The notes below the pieces were generated by a model that had not been told where the DNA came from, did no database searches, and worked only from the letters and a program-made list of their open reading frames with translations. DNA of 64,000 nucleotides, taken from the NCBI GenBank assembly GCA_016715465.1, contig JADKAA010000029.1, positions 2,604,001-2,668,000 on the forward strand, read 5' to 3'. The position numbers were made by a program, and so were the translations under genes. This DNA is from Saprospiraceae bacterium. Its GTDB lineage: Bacteria > Bacteroidota > Bacteroidia > Chitinophagales > Saprospiraceae. Every line of letters begins with the position of its first letter. The first letter of the stretch is position 1. This document shows positions 62,608 to 64,000 of this stretch, piece by piece.

Positions 62608-63855
62608 ATGAAATTTTGGTGTCTTTTTCTCCTTCTGTTTTTATTTACTATTGGTATTAATTCCCAGGTATCACGAATTTTAGTCCGGGAAGAAATATCC
62701 CTGAGTGGTAATCTTACCAACACGATGTATGGTGAGGTGAAATTATATATGCCGGTATCCGGCCCAAATCAATTGGTATTGGGGAGAAGGTTTAATCTGG
62801 AACCCAACCAAATCCTGGATAAAGGAGAAAAATCAATGGCGATTTGGAATGTTGCGGATGTGCGAACCTCCCGAAAAATAACCATCGAGACGTCCCTTTT
62901 GGTGCAAAACAATTCAACGATTAAAAGCAGCCTTTTTGACAATGAAATGCGAGATGACCCGGATAAGTACCTTCGGGAAGAAAAAGGTTTTCCTTACAAG
63001 GAAAGGGAAATACAAGAAATGGTAAAGCAATTAAAGCATACGCACAGGGATAGTCTTATTCAGGAAATAATACAAAAAGTCCGGGAAACATTTGTCTATA
63101 GAAAAAGCCCCTGGCATGGGGTAAAACTTATTAAAGCGATCCACGAAGGAAAGGGTGATTGTACCGAATATGCTGCCCTGATGGTAACACTATGCCGGGC
63201 CAAAGGAATACCAGCAAGATTGGTTATAGGGCTGTTGTTACAGCCTTATGGTGAACATCACAATTGGGCAGAAGTGTTTACAATGGATAAAGGATGGGTA
63301 AGATGGGATCCGCTTGATTATGCTTTCGACAACTTTTTGTACAGGCCAAACAAGGCTTATGTATCCACAGGGTATGATCTCCAACCTCGTTATAATGTGG
63401 AGGTAGCCAATGGAATAGAATGGAACTATGAAGCAAAACTGATGAGTAACTCGCAAACCCTTTCGGATATTGCCCATCTATTTTTTAAATCACAAAATTA
63501 CAAAAAGGCGGATTCACTTTATTCGATACTGATAACCGAACTTCCACAACATTTCCTCAACTATAACCTTTTGGCATTATCCAAAGCGCGCCAAAACAAA
63601 TTCAACGAAGCGCTGCCACTCCTGCAACAGGCGATGAGGTTGTCAAGGAATGAAGGGGAAAAATGTCTTACTTATTATGCCTTCGCCAGGCTGGCCGCTT
63701 TGAAAAACGATGCCGCAATGGCGGTCAAATACCTGAAAAAGGTTTTAGAAAATGGGTGTATGACATTAAAATCAATGGCAAATGAACCGGATTTTGGATT
63801 GATCTCTCAAGATGAAAAATTTAATGGGTGGTTGTATGAGCAATTGGAGAAGTAG
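62608..63855 (+). CDS. Transglutaminase-like protein with C-terminal TPRs
   Basis: 415 aa. A signal peptide (ending GINSQ) and an N-terminal beta region (about 22-110) precede a transglutaminase-core domain (about 140-245). Its full triad is Cys 185 (GKGDCTEYAALMVTLCRAKG), His 218 (HHNWAEV) and Asp 234 (WVRWDPLDYAF). Residues about 280-405 look like tetratricopeptide repeats (QNYKKADSLYSILITELPQH, ALPLLQQAMRLSRNEGEKCL). It is a periplasmic enzyme, either a peptidase or a cross-linking/amidase type; the reaction is not predictable. It is divergent from the VIT/VWA operon. Confidence 0.9.
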   Translation: MKFWCLFLLLFLFTIGINSQVSRILVREEISLSGNLTNTMYGEVKLYMPVSGPNQLVLGRRFNLEPNQILDKGEKSMAIWNVADVRTSRKITIETSLLVQNNSTIKSSLFDNEMRDDPDKYLREEKGFPYKEREIQEMVKQLKHTHRDSLIQEIIQKVRETFVYRKSPWHGVKLIKAIHEGKGDCTEYAALMVTLCRAKGIPARLVIGLLLQPYGEHHNWAEVFTMDKGWVRWDPLDYAFDNFLYRPNKAYVSTGYDLQPRYNVEVANGIEWNYEAKLMSNSQTLSDIAHLFFKSQNYKKADSLYSILITELPQHFLNYNLLALSKARQNKFNEALPLLQQAMRLSRNEGEKCLTYYAFARLAALKNDAAMAVKYLKKVLENGCMTLKSMANEPDFGLISQDEKFNGWLYEQLEK

Positions 63856-64000
63856 TAAGTATGAAAGACATAATAAATTATAATTGCAGTTTAAAATCAG
63901 AATTAATTTCCGATTTGCAAAAGATCCTCTATTTCGAGGTGGAAAATACTGCGGGCTTTGGACTTTTTCTAAAGCCGGATCATGTATAAATATATCGGGA

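Noticed and set aside
63861..63989. 42-codon open frame at the right edge
   Set aside because: Short, ends before the edge, and no recognisable features or homologue; could be a real small gene but unsupported.

Overview
The window looks like a chromosomal segment of a Bacteroidota bacterium, most likely of the Saprospiraceae/Chitinophagia side. The grounds are type IX secretion (T9SS) C-terminal sorting domains, HYR domains, an Omp28/DUF6029/TlpA cluster, LytTR regulators paired with Reg_prop sensor kinases, many signal-peptide or lipobox proteins, Bacteroidota RHS proteins, and promoters of the TTTG / TAnnTTTG type. I see no rRNA, tRNA, CRISPR array, prophage or intact transposase.

Layout. 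1-8.5 kb is mostly housekeeping or envelope: the start of a PAP2/vanadium-haloperoxidase-like lipoprotein, Omp28 and DUF6029 proteins divergent from a TlpA thioredoxin, a hicAB toxin-antitoxin pair, a K+-dependent membrane pyrophosphatase (hppA) and an RluA-type pseudouridine synthase. 8.5-11.3 kb is repeat-rich: three arrays of one GC-rich 19-21 bp repeat family in both orientations, plus duplicated AT-rich segments, around a four-helix-bundle gene and a T9SS protein. 11.4-14.9 kb holds a lipoprotein, a large helical protein, a LytTR regulator with a degenerate receiver domain and a broken secreted gene.

15.1-40.5 kb is the most striking part: nine exported-protein genes on one strand, spaced from -4 to +19 bp, apparently one 25-kb operon. 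In order: LamG/HYR T9SS protein, Ig/FN3-like secreted protein, lipoprotein, 2220-aa YD/RHS-shell-like protein, HYR T9SS protein with a frameshifted sorting domain, three small exported proteins, and a 2597-aa RHS protein with a variable C-terminal tip. 40.5-51 kb is a looser set of secreted and membrane proteins that includes a paralogue of one operon gene, an Ig-like plus beta-barrel protein, a SPOR-like protein and a relic of a second SPOR-like gene, with three copies of a short intergenic repeat. I read the two blocks as an RHS surface or polymorphic-toxin island with accessory export factors and the remains of a second set; the function is inference.

51-55.2 kb carries small exported or membrane proteins, two gene relics and a perfect Crp-like palindrome. 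55.3-62.3 kb (minus strand) is a four-gene operon: VIT/VWA surface protein, candidate clan CD (caspase-like) protein, Reg_prop hybrid-type sensor kinase and LytTR response regulator. It is divergent from a transglutaminase/TPR protein that ends the window.
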